A stretch of DNA of 64,000 bases from Candidatus Bathyarchaeota archaeon (GTDB lineage: Archaea > Thermoproteota > Bathyarchaeia > Bathyarchaeales > Bathycorpusculaceae): positions 104,711 through 168,710 of the forward strand of contig JAGTQZ010000003.1 of NCBI GenBank assembly GCA_018396705.1, read 5' to 3'. Positions 16,342 to 25,430 of this stretch are shown here, piece by piece (within the stretch, counting starts at the first letter, position 1; the number at the start of each line of letters is the position of its first letter). The position numbers were made by a program, and so were the translations under genes. The notes under the pieces are model-generated. The model worked only from the letters and a program-made list of their open reading frames with translations, had not been told where the DNA came from and searched no databases.

Positions 16342-16854
16342 ATGGGCTACTTGAGTGTTTGGAAAGTTCTTGAGGAAATGGTTACAGACTTCCGTAAAAA
16401 AGGTGTTTCCATCCCTTCCAACATTTTTGACGACTTGAAATACGCGCGAATTTTAATCAATGTCTTGAAGGCTGACCCTTCAAGGCTTGAAACAAGCCAG
16501 AAAATCGAGGAATGCCTAAACAATGTGGAGTCTTATCTTATTTCGGAAGGGCAAAAGTTTGGAGAAAAATATGTTGAAGAATGGCTTGAAAAGCTAGAAG
16601 AAGCCAGCAGAAAAATCGATGAGGACGAAGGTGTTTCAAGGTTTGTTCCAGGATTGCCAAGGGAACAACGTTGGATTCGCGTTAAGTCATCGAATGAGAT
16701 ACCTCTCGACACATTAAAGGCTTTAGCCGAAGAGTTAAATCTTTCATTTGAAACACAAGCTGACGGGTATTTGCTTGTTTATGGCGAAGACGAGAGTGTT
16801 AAAAAGTTTGTCAAGAAAATAGCTACAAAGTATAGTTTAAAGACAGAGAAATAG
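16342..16854 (+). CDS. DUF2096-like archaeal protein
   Basis: 170 residues resembling the archaeal DUF2096 family. It has a helical N-terminal half (YLSVWKVLEEMVTDFRKKGV, then ADPSRLETSQKIEECLNNVE) and a C-terminal segment RWIRVKSSNEIPLDTLKALA preceding a basic end. The function is not known to me. The ATG at 16342 is used; the TATA-like element about 32 bp upstream suggests a nearly leaderless mRNA. It is separated from smc by 120 bp containing another TATA box, so it is probably transcribed alone. Confidence 0.75.
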   Translation: MGYLSVWKVLEEMVTDFRKKGVSIPSNIFDDLKYARILINVLKADPSRLETSQKIEECLNNVESYLISEGQKFGEKYVEEWLEKLEEASRKIDEDEGVSRFVPGLPREQRWIRVKSSNEIPLDTLKALAEELNLSFETQADGYLLVYGEDESVKKFVKKIATKYSLKTEK

Positions 16855-16896
16855 CTGTTTTAAAGTGCATAACCGTTAAAGCATGCTAATGTAAGA

Positions 16897-16905
16897 CTTT
16901 TATAG
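16897..16905 (+). promoter_or_regulatory. Probable TATA box of the smc-scpA-scpB operon
   Basis: CTTTTATAG, about 70 bp upstream of the smc ATG. A transcript starting some 25 bp downstream would carry a leader that includes the GGGGTGAGGG ribosome-binding region seen shortly before the ATG. Confidence 0.5.
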
Positions 16906-16974
16906 AGAAAACTTACAGAATTGAGTCCAAAAATAAAGTGCTGGCGGTTTCATGCGGGGTGAGGGCGTAGTTTA

Positions 16975-19900
16975 ATGCCCTACATCAAAAAAATAGAGCT
17001 TAAGGGCTTCAAATCATTCGGACCTCAAACTGTTAAGATTCTTTTAGACAAAGGGTTCACTGCTATAACAGGACCCAATGGCAGTGGGAAAACAAACATT
17101 TTGGACGCGGTTTTGTTTGCTTTAGGCGAATTAAGCGTCAAAAGACTTAGAGCTGAAAACGCTGCAAAACTTATTTTTCAAGGCTCTGAGAAAGCTGGTT
17201 TAGAAAAAGCGAAAATGGCCAAGGTGGTTATACAGTTTGATAATTCTGACGGACGCATACCAGTTGACACAAACACAGTCACGATTTCACGTGAAGTTTA
17301 CCGAAACGGCCAAAGCGTTTACAGACTGAACGGAAGAAGAGTTTCAAGAGCTTATCTCACGGAAATCCTTTCCATGGCGGGAATGAGTCCGACAAGCCAA
17401 AACATAGTTTTACAAGGTACCATAACACGATTAGCAGATATCTCCCCGATCGAGAGACGAAAAATAATTGAGGATTTAGTTGGGATCGCCCAATATGATG
17501 CGGAAAAAGCTGAAGCTGAAGAGAAGCTACGCGCTGCAGACCTTTCAATACGCACTGCCATGGGAAGAATCGACGAAGTTCAGAGACGCGTTGAGGACCT
17601 AGAAAGAGAGCGCAACGAACTTCTCAGATACAACTTTCTCAAAAATGAGATAAAAAAGTTCGAAGCTATCAAACTGTCCCACGACATTGCAAAAATCAGG
17701 TCGAAGATAGAACATGATTCAGCTCAAGCTGAAAAAATTAAGGATAGGCTTGAAAAAATTAAAGCTATCCGTGACCAATATAGGCTTAAGCGCAAAGAAG
17801 TTGAAAGTGAATGGCGGAAACTGAGCTCTGAAATTGTTGAAGAGGGTAGCTCACAAGTTTTAAAAGTCCAGATGAAAATAGGTGAACTTAAGTCCAAAAT
17901 TACAGAGTTAACTACGAAGATAACCTCGGGAAAGACAAGCGTTGAAGGCCTCAGAAAAGTCAGAGAAAACAATCTCCAACAATATAGGACCATTAGAGAT
18001 GAAATTCGCGAAAACCGTTTAAAAATAAGACGCTTAAGGGCTGAGTATGAGCGTATTTTAAACGAAATCAACGAAAAACAAGCGAAACATGATGCACTTG
18101 CAAAGGATGCTGCACAGCTTTGGGAAAACCTCGGCGAAAATAGTAAAAAAATCCGCGAAATAGAATCACAGATCGACAAAAACTACAGGAGACTTGCATT
18201 TTTGAGGTCTGAGCAAGCTAAAAGTCAGACGGCAATAAAAATCCGCGAGAGAAGACTTAAAGACTTAAACGAACGGAAAGAGCGGCTTGCATTAACTCTC
18301 AGCGAGCTTGAAAAATCTATAGACGAGTTGGAAAAAGTGCAAAAAGAACAGAAAAATCAGCTAAAAAGCCTAGAATACATGCTTGAAAGAAGAATAGCCC
18401 AAAAGGAAGCCATAGAACGGGAAATAGCTGAAGCTGGAAAAATAGCGGACTCAGCACGCGAAGCTGTTGTAGAATTCGCCACCCAGAGGGAGCTTGCAGA
18501 AACCATAGCCGCCGAAGAAAAAGCCTTGAGAAGCATAGAGGAGTTAGGCGAGTTAGGCGTAATACCTGGAGTCTATGGGAGACTGCGTAATCTAATAAAA
18601 ATCGACAAGGCTTACCAGCAAGCAATAGAAGTTGCTGCTGGTGGCTGGTTGGATGCAATAGTCGTGAAGGATTTTGACACAGCCTTCACGTGTACTGAAA
18701 CACTGCGAAGAATGAAGCTTGGACGCATAAAGATAATACCGCTTGAAGGAATCTCCAACACTAAACCAGTCGAAGTACCGAATAGGGAGGGAGTTAACGG
18801 TGCAGCTTTCTCTTTCATTAAATGTGCAAAACAATACGAGCCCGCGGTGTACTTTGTCTTTGGTGACACTATTGTTGTTCAAGAAGATAAAACAGCTTTA
18901 GCTTTATCTAATGAAGGTTATAGAACGGTTACGGTGAATGGTGACTTATATGAGCCAGGAGGCGCCCTTGAAAGCGGTTACTATCGAGCTCCAATAGATT
19001 TTTCAGCTATAATTCCAAGCGAGGCAGCGATAAAGAGCTTGGATGAAGCTGTTACTGCTTTGCAACAGCACCTTTTAAGGAGAGAAAATGACATCTCCTC
19101 TTTAGAAGGAGAGATAGACAAGACCCGTGTTGAGATTGCCCGCTTATCTGATGCCATAACCATGCTTGACAGGGAGATAGCCAGAGTTAAAAGGAGCATA
19201 AGAAGAACAAAAGCAAACATTAGAAGGATAACTTCTAACATTAAACGAGTTGAAAGCGAAATTGAAGCTGAAAAATCGAAAATATGGACATGTAAAGCAG
19301 AGAAAACCGTTATACAAAAGGAAATTCGCAGGCTTCAAAATGAATTAATAATTTTGAGACGCAAAGTCGACCCAGCAAACATCCAAGAGATGGAAACCAA
19401 ACGGGAAAAAATTTCCGAAGAGATAAATACTCTGAGGCAGAAACTTGGCGCCGTCCAAACGGAAATTTCAACCCTTCAGTCTCAATATGACAACGTTTTG
19501 AGAATGGGATATAAAAACGCTCGAATTGAATTGTCCAGAGTTGAACAGCAACTTAAAAAAGTGGAAAGCGAAGTTGAGGAAGCTCTACAGGAAAGGGAAA
19601 AATTAAAACAAGAGTTAGCAGATTTAGAGAGAAGCCGTGTTGAACTTTCCAAAAACGTTTTATCCGCCAAAGAGGAAGCTCAAAAGTTTACATCTCAAAT
19701 AGACGAAATTGACAAGGTGCTTCGTAAGCTTGATGCTGAATACGAGGAAACAGACCGCTTGTGGAACCAGTATCAGTTGAACATTCAAACAGCGCTAATA
19801 CAACTTGAACAGTGGCAAAAACAACTGAAGCAATTTGGTTACGAAAAACCTTTGGAAGTCACCGCTAAAGAAGTTGAGGAAGCAGAAGCTTCCCTAAGAA

Positions 19901-20526
19901 TGTTGAAGTTTGAGTTTGAAAGGATAGAAGCGGTAAATCAGCTTGCTTTGTCGCATTACGCGGAGCAGATCTCTCGTTACAAAGAGTTGTCCATTCGAAT
20001 GAACGAGCTTGAAAGGGAAAAACAGGCGATATTGAAGTTTATGGAGGAAATTGAAAGCAAAAAACGCAAAGCATTCATGGAAGCCTACGAGAAGATTAAT
20101 CAAAACCTGCAAAGGTATTTCTCAAAACTTACTGGAGGGGGATTCGCCACCCTCAAACTTGAGAATGTGGAAGACCCATTTGCTGGCGGAATAGAAATGG
20201 TTGTTCAGTTTCCAAATAAACCATCCATAGTTGTCAGCGGGGCAAGCGGCGGAGAGCGTTCCGTGGCTGCTGTAGCATTTCTGTTTGCCTTGAAGGAATT
20301 CACACCAGCAGCCTTCTATATCATGGATGAGGTGGATGCGCACTTAGACGCCTTCCACGTTTCGAAACTTGCCGACTTATTATTAGAAGAGTCGGAGAAG
20401 ACACAGTTTATCATTATTACGTTAAAGCCTGAGATGGTTAACAAAGCACAGAAAGTGTATGGTGTTTACGGGCGTAACGGTGTCTCAAATGTTATTTCAG
20501 CAAAATTCCTTGAGGTGCCAAGCTAG
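16975..20526 (+). CDS. smc: Chromosome segregation ATPase SMC
   Basis: 1183 residues, full-length SMC. Walker A GPNGSGKT is at residues 33-40. Long coiled coils flank a hinge with GELGVIPGVYGRLRNLIKID and AAGGWLDAIVV in the middle. The C-terminal head has the ABC signature SGASGGERS and Walker B FYIMDEVDAHLD. SMC dimers with ScpA and ScpB form the condensin that compacts and segregates chromosomes. The ATG at 16975 follows a GGGGTGAGGG tract. Its TAG stop is immediately followed by the ScpA ATG, so the complex is made from one mRNA. Confidence 0.97.
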   Translation: MPYIKKIELKGFKSFGPQTVKILLDKGFTAITGPNGSGKTNILDAVLFALGELSVKRLRAENAAKLIFQGSEKAGLEKAKMAKVVIQFDNSDGRIPVDTNTVTISREVYRNGQSVYRLNGRRVSRAYLTEILSMAGMSPTSQNIVLQGTITRLADISPIERRKIIEDLVGIAQYDAEKAEAEEKLRAADLSIRTAMGRIDEVQRRVEDLERERNELLRYNFLKNEIKKFEAIKLSHDIAKIRSKIEHDSAQAEKIKDRLEKIKAIRDQYRLKRKEVESEWRKLSSEIVEEGSSQVLKVQMKIGELKSKITELTTKITSGKTSVEGLRKVRENNLQQYRTIRDEIRENRLKIRRLRAEYERILNEINEKQAKHDALAKDAAQLWENLGENSKKIREIESQIDKNYRRLAFLRSEQAKSQTAIKIRERRLKDLNERKERLALTLSELEKSIDELEKVQKEQKNQLKSLEYMLERRIAQKEAIEREIAEAGKIADSAREAVVEFATQRELAETIAAEEKALRSIEELGELGVIPGVYGRLRNLIKIDKAYQQAIEVAAGGWLDAIVVKDFDTAFTCTETLRRMKLGRIKIIPLEGISNTKPVEVPNREGVNGAAFSFIKCAKQYEPAVYFVFGDTIVVQEDKTALALSNEGYRTVTVNGDLYEPGGALESGYYRAPIDFSAIIPSEAAIKSLDEAVTALQQHLLRRENDISSLEGEIDKTRVEIARLSDAITMLDREIARVKRSIRRTKANIRRITSNIKRVESEIEAEKSKIWTCKAEKTVIQKEIRRLQNELIILRRKVDPANIQEMETKREKISEEINTLRQKLGAVQTEISTLQSQYDNVLRMGYKNARIELSRVEQQLKKVESEVEEALQEREKLKQELADLERSRVELSKNVLSAKEEAQKFTSQIDEIDKVLRKLDAEYEETDRLWNQYQLNIQTALIQLEQWQKQLKQFGYEKPLEVTAKEVEEAEASLRMLKFEFERIEAVNQLALSHYAEQISRYKELSIRMNELEREKQAILKFMEEIESKKRKAFMEAYEKINQNLQRYFSKLTGGGFATLKLENVEDPFAGGIEMVVQFPNKPSIVVSGASGGERSVAAVAFLFALKEFTPAAFYIMDEVDAHLDAFHVSKLADLLLEESEKTQFIIITLKPEMVNKAQKVYGVYGRNGVSNVISAKFLEVPS

Positions 20527-21222
20527 ATGGCAACGGTTATTAAAAAACCCTTTTATCTCCGTCCACCATGGAACATTCTCTTTGAGTTTCACAAACTGGA
20601 GAAGTTGACCCCATGGAATATTAACATTGCATATCTGCTCACCACTTTTCTGGAGGAGATGGAGAAAACGGGGCAGATAGATTTCCGGGCATCCGGAGTG
20701 GCTTTAGACTCTTCAGCCTTAATATACTTAATGAAGTCAAAGTTGCTGCTGCAGCTTGAAGAGCCTCCATCTCCGCCGAAGCCTTCGCAGGATTTTTTGC
20801 CTCCGCCGCTCTTTCTTCCCCTCAGATACGAGCTAACCTCCACAACAATAAAACATTTGTTGGAAGTGTTAGAAGACGTTTTAAAAGGGGAAATTCTTCT
20901 TAAACCGCAAAGGGTTATGCCTGAACAGGTCCTTCCGACGCCCTCTGAAATTCTTCCACAGATCGATTATTATCTTATGGAAATTGAGCTTCAGATGGAG
21001 AAGCTTTACAAGTTGATTTCTGAAATGGTGAAAGGTGCCGGGATAATACAGTTTTCAACGCTAATCAAGGGTATGACAAGGTTGGAGGCTATACGCACAT
21101 TTATTCTTTTGCTTTTCCTAGCTCAAAATGAAAAGATAGGGTTATGGCAAGATGAAGAAAACGAGGAAATTTACATAACCATTGGAGGACTTAACACTGC
21201 AGGAACCGAAAAGCGCGCTTAA
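20527..21222 (+). CDS. scpA: Segregation and condensation protein A
   Basis: 231 residues. The N-terminal part that binds the SMC head reads PPWNILFEFHKLEKLTPWNI, then YLLTTFLEEMEKTGQIDFRA. A proline-rich linker PPSPPKPSQDFLPPPLFLP follows, and a C-terminal winged-helix-like segment has RLEAIRTFILLLFLAQNEKI. This is the kleisin bridging the SMC heads. It starts directly after the smc stop codon and overlaps scpB by 41 bp. Confidence 0.9.
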   Translation: MATVIKKPFYLRPPWNILFEFHKLEKLTPWNINIAYLLTTFLEEMEKTGQIDFRASGVALDSSALIYLMKSKLLLQLEEPPSPPKPSQDFLPPPLFLPLRYELTSTTIKHLLEVLEDVLKGEILLKPQRVMPEQVLPTPSEILPQIDYYLMEIELQMEKLYKLISEMVKGAGIIQFSTLIKGMTRLEAIRTFILLLFLAQNEKIGLWQDEENEEIYITIGGLNTAGTEKRA

Positions 21223-21796
21223 CAAGTTAGCTCAAAGCAATCAAGAAAAAACTTTAAATGAGCTAGCCCTAGTTGAGGCTGCATTATACGTTGCCGGCCG
21301 GCCGTTAACTATTTCAGAGCTTTGCTCTGTCCTGAAAACTAAGTCAAAAAATAAGGTGAAAATGCTTGTAAAAACGCTAATGCAGGAATATGCCAACCGA
21401 AACACTGCCCTAGAAATCTTAGAATTAAAAGATGAAAGATATGTCCTTCAACTTAAAACCGAGTTCACGCCGCATGTAAGAAAACTTGTTAAGCGTCCTC
21501 TCCTTTCCACAGGCCCGCTTAAAACTTTGGCGTATATAGCCTTAAGGCAGCCAGTGCCCCAAAAACGAGTCGTGGAAGTGCGGGGGCATCATGCTTATGG
21601 ACATATAAAATTGCTCAAAGAAATGGGATTAATCGCCTCTGAAAGAAAAGGGCGTTCATTGGTCTTGAAGACCACCGACTATTTTGCAGACTATTTTGGC
21701 TTAAGCCACGACATGCCAACAATGAAGAGGGAACTGAAAAAAATTCTGGAAAAAGATAGAGCGGCAGAGGGGACGGTCGTTAATTCGGAAATATAG
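21182..21796 (+). CDS. scpB: Segregation and condensation protein B
   Basis: About 204 residues with two winged-helix units: LVEAALYVAGRPLTISELCS, then LKTLAYIALRQPVPQKRVVE and YGHIKLLKEMGLIASERKGR. ScpB dimers bind ScpA and modulate the SMC ATPase. The start is uncertain. TTG at 21182 gives the longest frame but has no Shine-Dalgarno sequence. GGAGG at 21184-21188 is well placed for a CTG at 21197, an unusual start. Either start lies inside the end of scpA. Confidence 0.88.
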   Translation: MEDLTLQEPKSALNKLAQSNQEKTLNELALVEAALYVAGRPLTISELCSVLKTKSKNKVKMLVKTLMQEYANRNTALEILELKDERYVLQLKTEFTPHVRKLVKRPLLSTGPLKTLAYIALRQPVPQKRVVEVRGHHAYGHIKLLKEMGLIASERKGRSLVLKTTDYFADYFGLSHDMPTMKRELKKILEKDRAAEGTVVNSEI

Positions 21797-21812
21797 CTGT
21801 TGACACGGATAG

Positions 21813-21822
21813 ATTTATATTT
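21813..21822 (+). promoter_or_regulatory. Probable TATA box of the S8e gene
   Basis: ATTTATATTT lies about 45 bp upstream of the S8e start codon. A start site 25 bp downstream leaves a short leader containing GAGAGGGTT, a good Shine-Dalgarno sequence. Confidence 0.5.
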
Positions 21823-21862
21823 TAAGCAATGGATAGTGAACAGCCCAAGAGAGGGTTAAAAT

Positions 21863-22261
21863 ATGTCTGTTTGGCACGGTGACTTGCATAAAAGAAAACC
21901 AACAGGAGGAAAAAAGAAGCCTTACCGAGGAAAACGAAAGTTTGAGCAAGGATCTTTTCCCGTTGAAACAACCCTTGGCGAGCCTAAAAGAAAGTTTGAA
22001 CGAAGGAGGGGTGGCAACCTTAAGGTTAGAGTTTTAAGCGAAAAATACGCTTGCGTAACCGACGTGAAAACCGGAAAGACTGAAAAAGCTGAAATACTTC
22101 GCGTTGTCAAAAATCCGGCGAACGTAGACTACGATAGAAGGGGTGTAATAACAAAAGGCACAATTATAGAAACCAATTTAGGATTAGCGCGTGTTACATC
22201 TCGTCCTGGACAGAATGGTGTAATAAACGCTGTTTTAATAAGCAAGGAAGAAGCTGACTGA
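21863..22261 (+). CDS. rps8e: Ribosomal protein S8e
   Basis: 132 residues with the S8e pattern: GDLHKRKPTGGKKKPYRGKR at the N-terminus, a central RRGGNLKVR, DRRGVITKGTIIETNLGLAR and VTSRPGQNGVINAVLI at the end. It is an archaeal/eukaryotic protein of the small ribosomal subunit. It has its own promoter and Shine-Dalgarno sequence and converges on the SRP19 gene, whose stop is 1 bp away. Confidence 0.95.
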   Translation: MSVWHGDLHKRKPTGGKKKPYRGKRKFEQGSFPVETTLGEPKRKFERRRGGNLKVRVLSEKYACVTDVKTGKTEKAEILRVVKNPANVDYDRRGVITKGTIIETNLGLARVTSRPGQNGVINAVLISKEEAD

Positions 22262-22262
22262 G

Positions 22263-22562
22263 CTATTTCGTGGCTGCGACGCTGCGGATTTTATGTAGTT
22301 GTTTAGCGACTTTCTTAAGAATCTGAGTTTTCGACTCTTTTTTGACGACTAGAAGCATGCCAGTTTTAAGCCAAGGTGTCTTTGGATAACAAACATCAAA
22401 AACCAGTTCATGTTCAAGGCCTAGTTTTTCAGCTGCTTCTTTTAGTTCAGCGATTTTAGGCGATGGTACGGCTAAATTTTTCGGTATTTTCCTTCCCTCA
22501 CCCCGGGTTTTCGTTGCGTCAAAATATGCCGGCCATAGAATCACTTTGTCTTGCTCTCGCAT
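22263..22562 (-). CDS. srp19: Signal recognition particle protein SRP19
   Basis: 99 residues. The N-terminus DKVILWPAYFDATKTRGEGR, followed by KIPKNLAVPSPK and YPKTPWLKTGMLLV, is the SRP19 signature. It binds the tips of 7S RNA helices 6 and 8 so that SRP54 can load. It lies 15 bp downstream of gltX on the same strand and probably shares its transcript. Confidence 0.94.
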   Translation of the reverse strand: MREQDKVILWPAYFDATKTRGEGRKIPKNLAVPSPKIAELKEAAEKLGLEHELVFDVCYPKTPWLKTGMLLVVKKESKTQILKKVAKQLHKIRSVAATK

Positions 22563-22577
22563 AGTTACTACTCCTTT

Positions 22578-24329
22578 TTACTTGTGAGCAAAGTAGGCTA
22601 AGATTTTACTATTAACTTTGTCTATCCTTGCAAAGCCGAATCTTTCAAACTGCACTATATCGCCAATTCTTAAGTTTTTACAGGCTTTTTCAGCTACACC
22701 CTCGATAATTGTAGCATTTGGCATAACAATTTTACACGGCGCATCTGCCCCTATGGGAACCCAGTGGATTAAGGGAGCCCCAGCTTTTTTCGCATCATCG
22801 TAGGATTCGCTTAGGAAGGATGCTTCAACAGCATATACTTCAACGTTTTCAACTTTAATGTTAAAAAGTTCCATGAGACGCACAATCTTTCCAACGCCTA
22901 GATTTTTCAAGTCGTTCTTTGAGATCCAGAAGAGGACTTCACCTTGTTCTGTGGGTTTTATGGTATATTCTCTATATCCTCTTTCCAAGCGCTCTGGGTG
23001 TAGCCTAATCTTAACGGTAAAAGTTTTTGGAACTTTGTACACTGTAAGTTGAATTGGGCTTGGCACAAAAAAGTAACGGTTCACCTCCGGATCCAAGAAT
23101 TTTCTATTGTATGCATAGAGGTTCTCCCAGCTTAGGACGACGTCTGAAGTTTTTGGGCCAACATCAATAATGAGCTTTCTTATGGCTGCTGACGTTATTC
23201 CACGTTTTCTTAATGCGGCAAAAGTTGCCAGTCTCGGGTCGTCCCAGCCTTTGTAGATGCCTTCTCTTATTCCTTGGACAATTTTCGATTTGCTAAGGTG
23301 TGCCCCCACAATTTTAAGTCTACCGTAGTGTATGGCCTCCGGATACTTCCATCCTAGATGATGGTACATATATTCTTGGCGAGCCATGTTTGTCAAATGT
23401 TCTTTGCCGCGTATAATGTGGGTAACTCCCATCAAGTGGTCGTCGAGCCCGCATGCGAAATTGTAGAGAGGCCAGACACGGTATTTGCTTCCAACCCTTG
23501 GATGGGGAAACTTTTCAGTGTCTATAACACGTAAAGCCGGCCAGTCCCTAACCGCTGGGTTTGGATGGTTTAAATCAGTTTTTATCCGCACTACGGCTTG
23601 GCCTTCGCCATACAAGCCGTCCAACATACGTTGCCATCTTTCCATATGGGTCTCTGGCGGCAAACTGCGGCATGGACAGGCCGTTTTGGCAAGTATTCTC
23701 TCTCTGAAAACTTGAGGGGAACACGTGCACACGTAGGCGTCACCGGCCTCGAGAAGCTTCTTTGCATACTCATAGTATAATGGGATTCTGTCGCTTTGGA
23801 TGAATTCCTCATCTGGTTTGCAGTCAAGCCAAGCAAGGTCCTCGCGTATGCGGTCGTAAAACTCTAAAACGGGCCTTTTCACTTTTGGATCCGTATCTTC
23901 AAAACGTAGAATAAATTTCCCATGGTACATGCGGGCATAGTCATGGCAGAGAACTATTGCTCTGGCTGAGCCCAGATGAAGAACGCAGTCAGGATTAGGC
24001 GAAAAACGTGTCACAATCATTGGATATTTGTCAACGTTGGGCAATGGCGGAAGCGTTTTCTCCACTTCAACCTTTTCCCTTACAAGAGCCTCAGGCCAAT
24101 TTTTCTCAACAATTCGTCTTTGATCGTTTAGGGAAAGACTGTTAACTTCGCCCACTATCTTTGTTACAAGGACTGTTATTTCCTTTACCCTTGTTCGCAG
24201 TTCAGGTCTTTCAGCCAAAAGTTTACCAATAACCGGCCCAGCTTGGGCTTTACCATCATGCTTTACAGCATTAAGTAGAGCAATTTTGCGGGCTAACTCC
24301 TCAATTTCCTTTAGCGCTATCTCATTCAA
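22578..24329 (-). CDS. gltX: Glutamyl-tRNA synthetase, archaeal type
   Basis: 583 residues. The class I ATP-binding motif appears as SPNPDCVLHLGSARAI and the second as HLSKSKIV, with FEDTDPKVKRPVLEFYDRIR and GKEHLTNMARQEYMYHHLGW between them. The beta-barrel C-terminal anticodon domain marks the archaeal/GlnRS-like branch, which in archaea charges tRNA-Glu and often tRNA-Gln for later amidation. The TTG at 24329 is the start. A tRNA-Glu gene lies at 3577. Confidence 0.95.
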   Translation of the reverse strand: MNEIALKEIEELARKIALLNAVKHDGKAQAGPVIGKLLAERPELRTRVKEITVLVTKIVGEVNSLSLNDQRRIVEKNWPEALVREKVEVEKTLPPLPNVDKYPMIVTRFSPNPDCVLHLGSARAIVLCHDYARMYHGKFILRFEDTDPKVKRPVLEFYDRIREDLAWLDCKPDEEFIQSDRIPLYYEYAKKLLEAGDAYVCTCSPQVFRERILAKTACPCRSLPPETHMERWQRMLDGLYGEGQAVVRIKTDLNHPNPAVRDWPALRVIDTEKFPHPRVGSKYRVWPLYNFACGLDDHLMGVTHIIRGKEHLTNMARQEYMYHHLGWKYPEAIHYGRLKIVGAHLSKSKIVQGIREGIYKGWDDPRLATFAALRKRGITSAAIRKLIIDVGPKTSDVVLSWENLYAYNRKFLDPEVNRYFFVPSPIQLTVYKVPKTFTVKIRLHPERLERGYREYTIKPTEQGEVLFWISKNDLKNLGVGKIVRLMELFNIKVENVEVYAVEASFLSESYDDAKKAGAPLIHWVPIGADAPCKIVMPNATIIEGVAEKACKNLRIGDIVQFERFGFARIDKVNSKILAYFAHK

Positions 24330-24359
24330 GACTGAAAGCCTCGAAGCTCGCTTATGGGA

Positions 24360-25430
24360 TTATATTTTTCTCTCAATGAGAAATCTTGCGAAGGCGTTTA
24401 ACTTTTCTTTTGCCTCTGATCTTGGAAGAAGTTCATCCACACTTTTCCAACTTTCTTCCAAGATTTTTCTCGCAAAATTTTTGGCATATTCTATTGAGCC
24501 ATATTTTTGCATTATTGCTATCGCCTCATCTCTTAGCTTTTGGTCTGAAGTGTGCATTTTAAGAATTTCGATAAGACGCTTTCTATCTTTGGCGTTTGCA
24601 ACTTTTAAAGTGTGGATGACCATTAATGTGCGCTTTCCCTCGGTTATATCTTGCCCGCGGCCGCCTTTCTTTTCTGCAAACTCTTCTCCAACTAAGTCTA
24701 AAATGTCATCTTGAATTTGGAAGGCTATGCCAATGCTTTCAGCAAATATTCCAAGCTTTTCAACAAGCTCGTCGTCAGCGTCGGCAAGCACTGCGGCGAT
24801 TTTTGCAGCCATTCTCGCCAGAGTCCCTGTTTTGTAAGCACACATCTGCAGATAATCTTCTTCGCTTATTTGGTCAGCATTTGCTAGTCCTCTGTGCCAT
24901 GTTATGTCCATGGCTTGTCCAAGACTTAGGTTTATCATCTCCTGTACGTATATTTCGTACACTTTGGCCAGTTTTTCGCAGCCTATTTTATCCCTATTTT
25001 CCATCAAAGGCAAAAGTGGCAAGTAATACATAGTGTTTCCAGCGTTTAGGGCTATGTCTAAGCCATAAATCTTGTAGGTGCAAGGTTTTCCTCTGCGGTA
25101 TTCAGATGAATCTTCAATGTCGTCAATGATCAGGGTTCCGTTGTGAACAACCTCTGGAATTATGGCGTAGTCCACATACTCCTCTGAATTTTTGCCTAAC
25201 GCTTCGCATATCAACAAAAACAGAGTAGGACGCCAGCGTTTTCCGCCCCTATCTAGAAATTCCCATACAGGTTCAGCTATAGCCTTGTTTAGCGCTCCTA
25301 TGTTGTAAGAGTATCTGGGCTGGTTGATTTTGAAGATTAGCGCCTCCTTGGAAAATATTCTTGGAATATACTTTTCAATAGCCCTATTTATGATGGAAGC
25401 TTTTTCTTCTAACAGTTTTTCAATGTTCAA
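24360..25430 (-). CDS. Geranylgeranyl diphosphate synthase (polyprenyl synthetase)
   Basis: 356 residues with both aspartate-rich motifs: IIDDIEDSSEYRRG (first DDxxD) and QIQDDILDLVG (second DDxxD), plus GGKRWRPTLFLLICEALGK. It condenses IPP onto allylic diphosphates to build the C20 or C25 chains of archaeal lipids; the product length cannot be told from sequence. The start is a TTG at 25430, overlapping the end of the isomerase gene. It is the last of four consecutive isoprenoid genes. Confidence 0.92.
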   Translation of the reverse strand: MNIEKLLEEKASIINRAIEKYIPRIFSKEALIFKINQPRYSYNIGALNKAIAEPVWEFLDRGGKRWRPTLFLLICEALGKNSEEYVDYAIIPEVVHNGTLIIDDIEDSSEYRRGKPCTYKIYGLDIALNAGNTMYYLPLLPLMENRDKIGCEKLAKVYEIYVQEMINLSLGQAMDITWHRGLANADQISEEDYLQMCAYKTGTLARMAAKIAAVLADADDELVEKLGIFAESIGIAFQIQDDILDLVGEEFAEKKGGRGQDITEGKRTLMVIHTLKVANAKDRKRLIEILKMHTSDQKLRDEAIAIMQKYGSIEYAKNFARKILEESWKSVDELLPRSEAKEKLNAFARFLIERKI

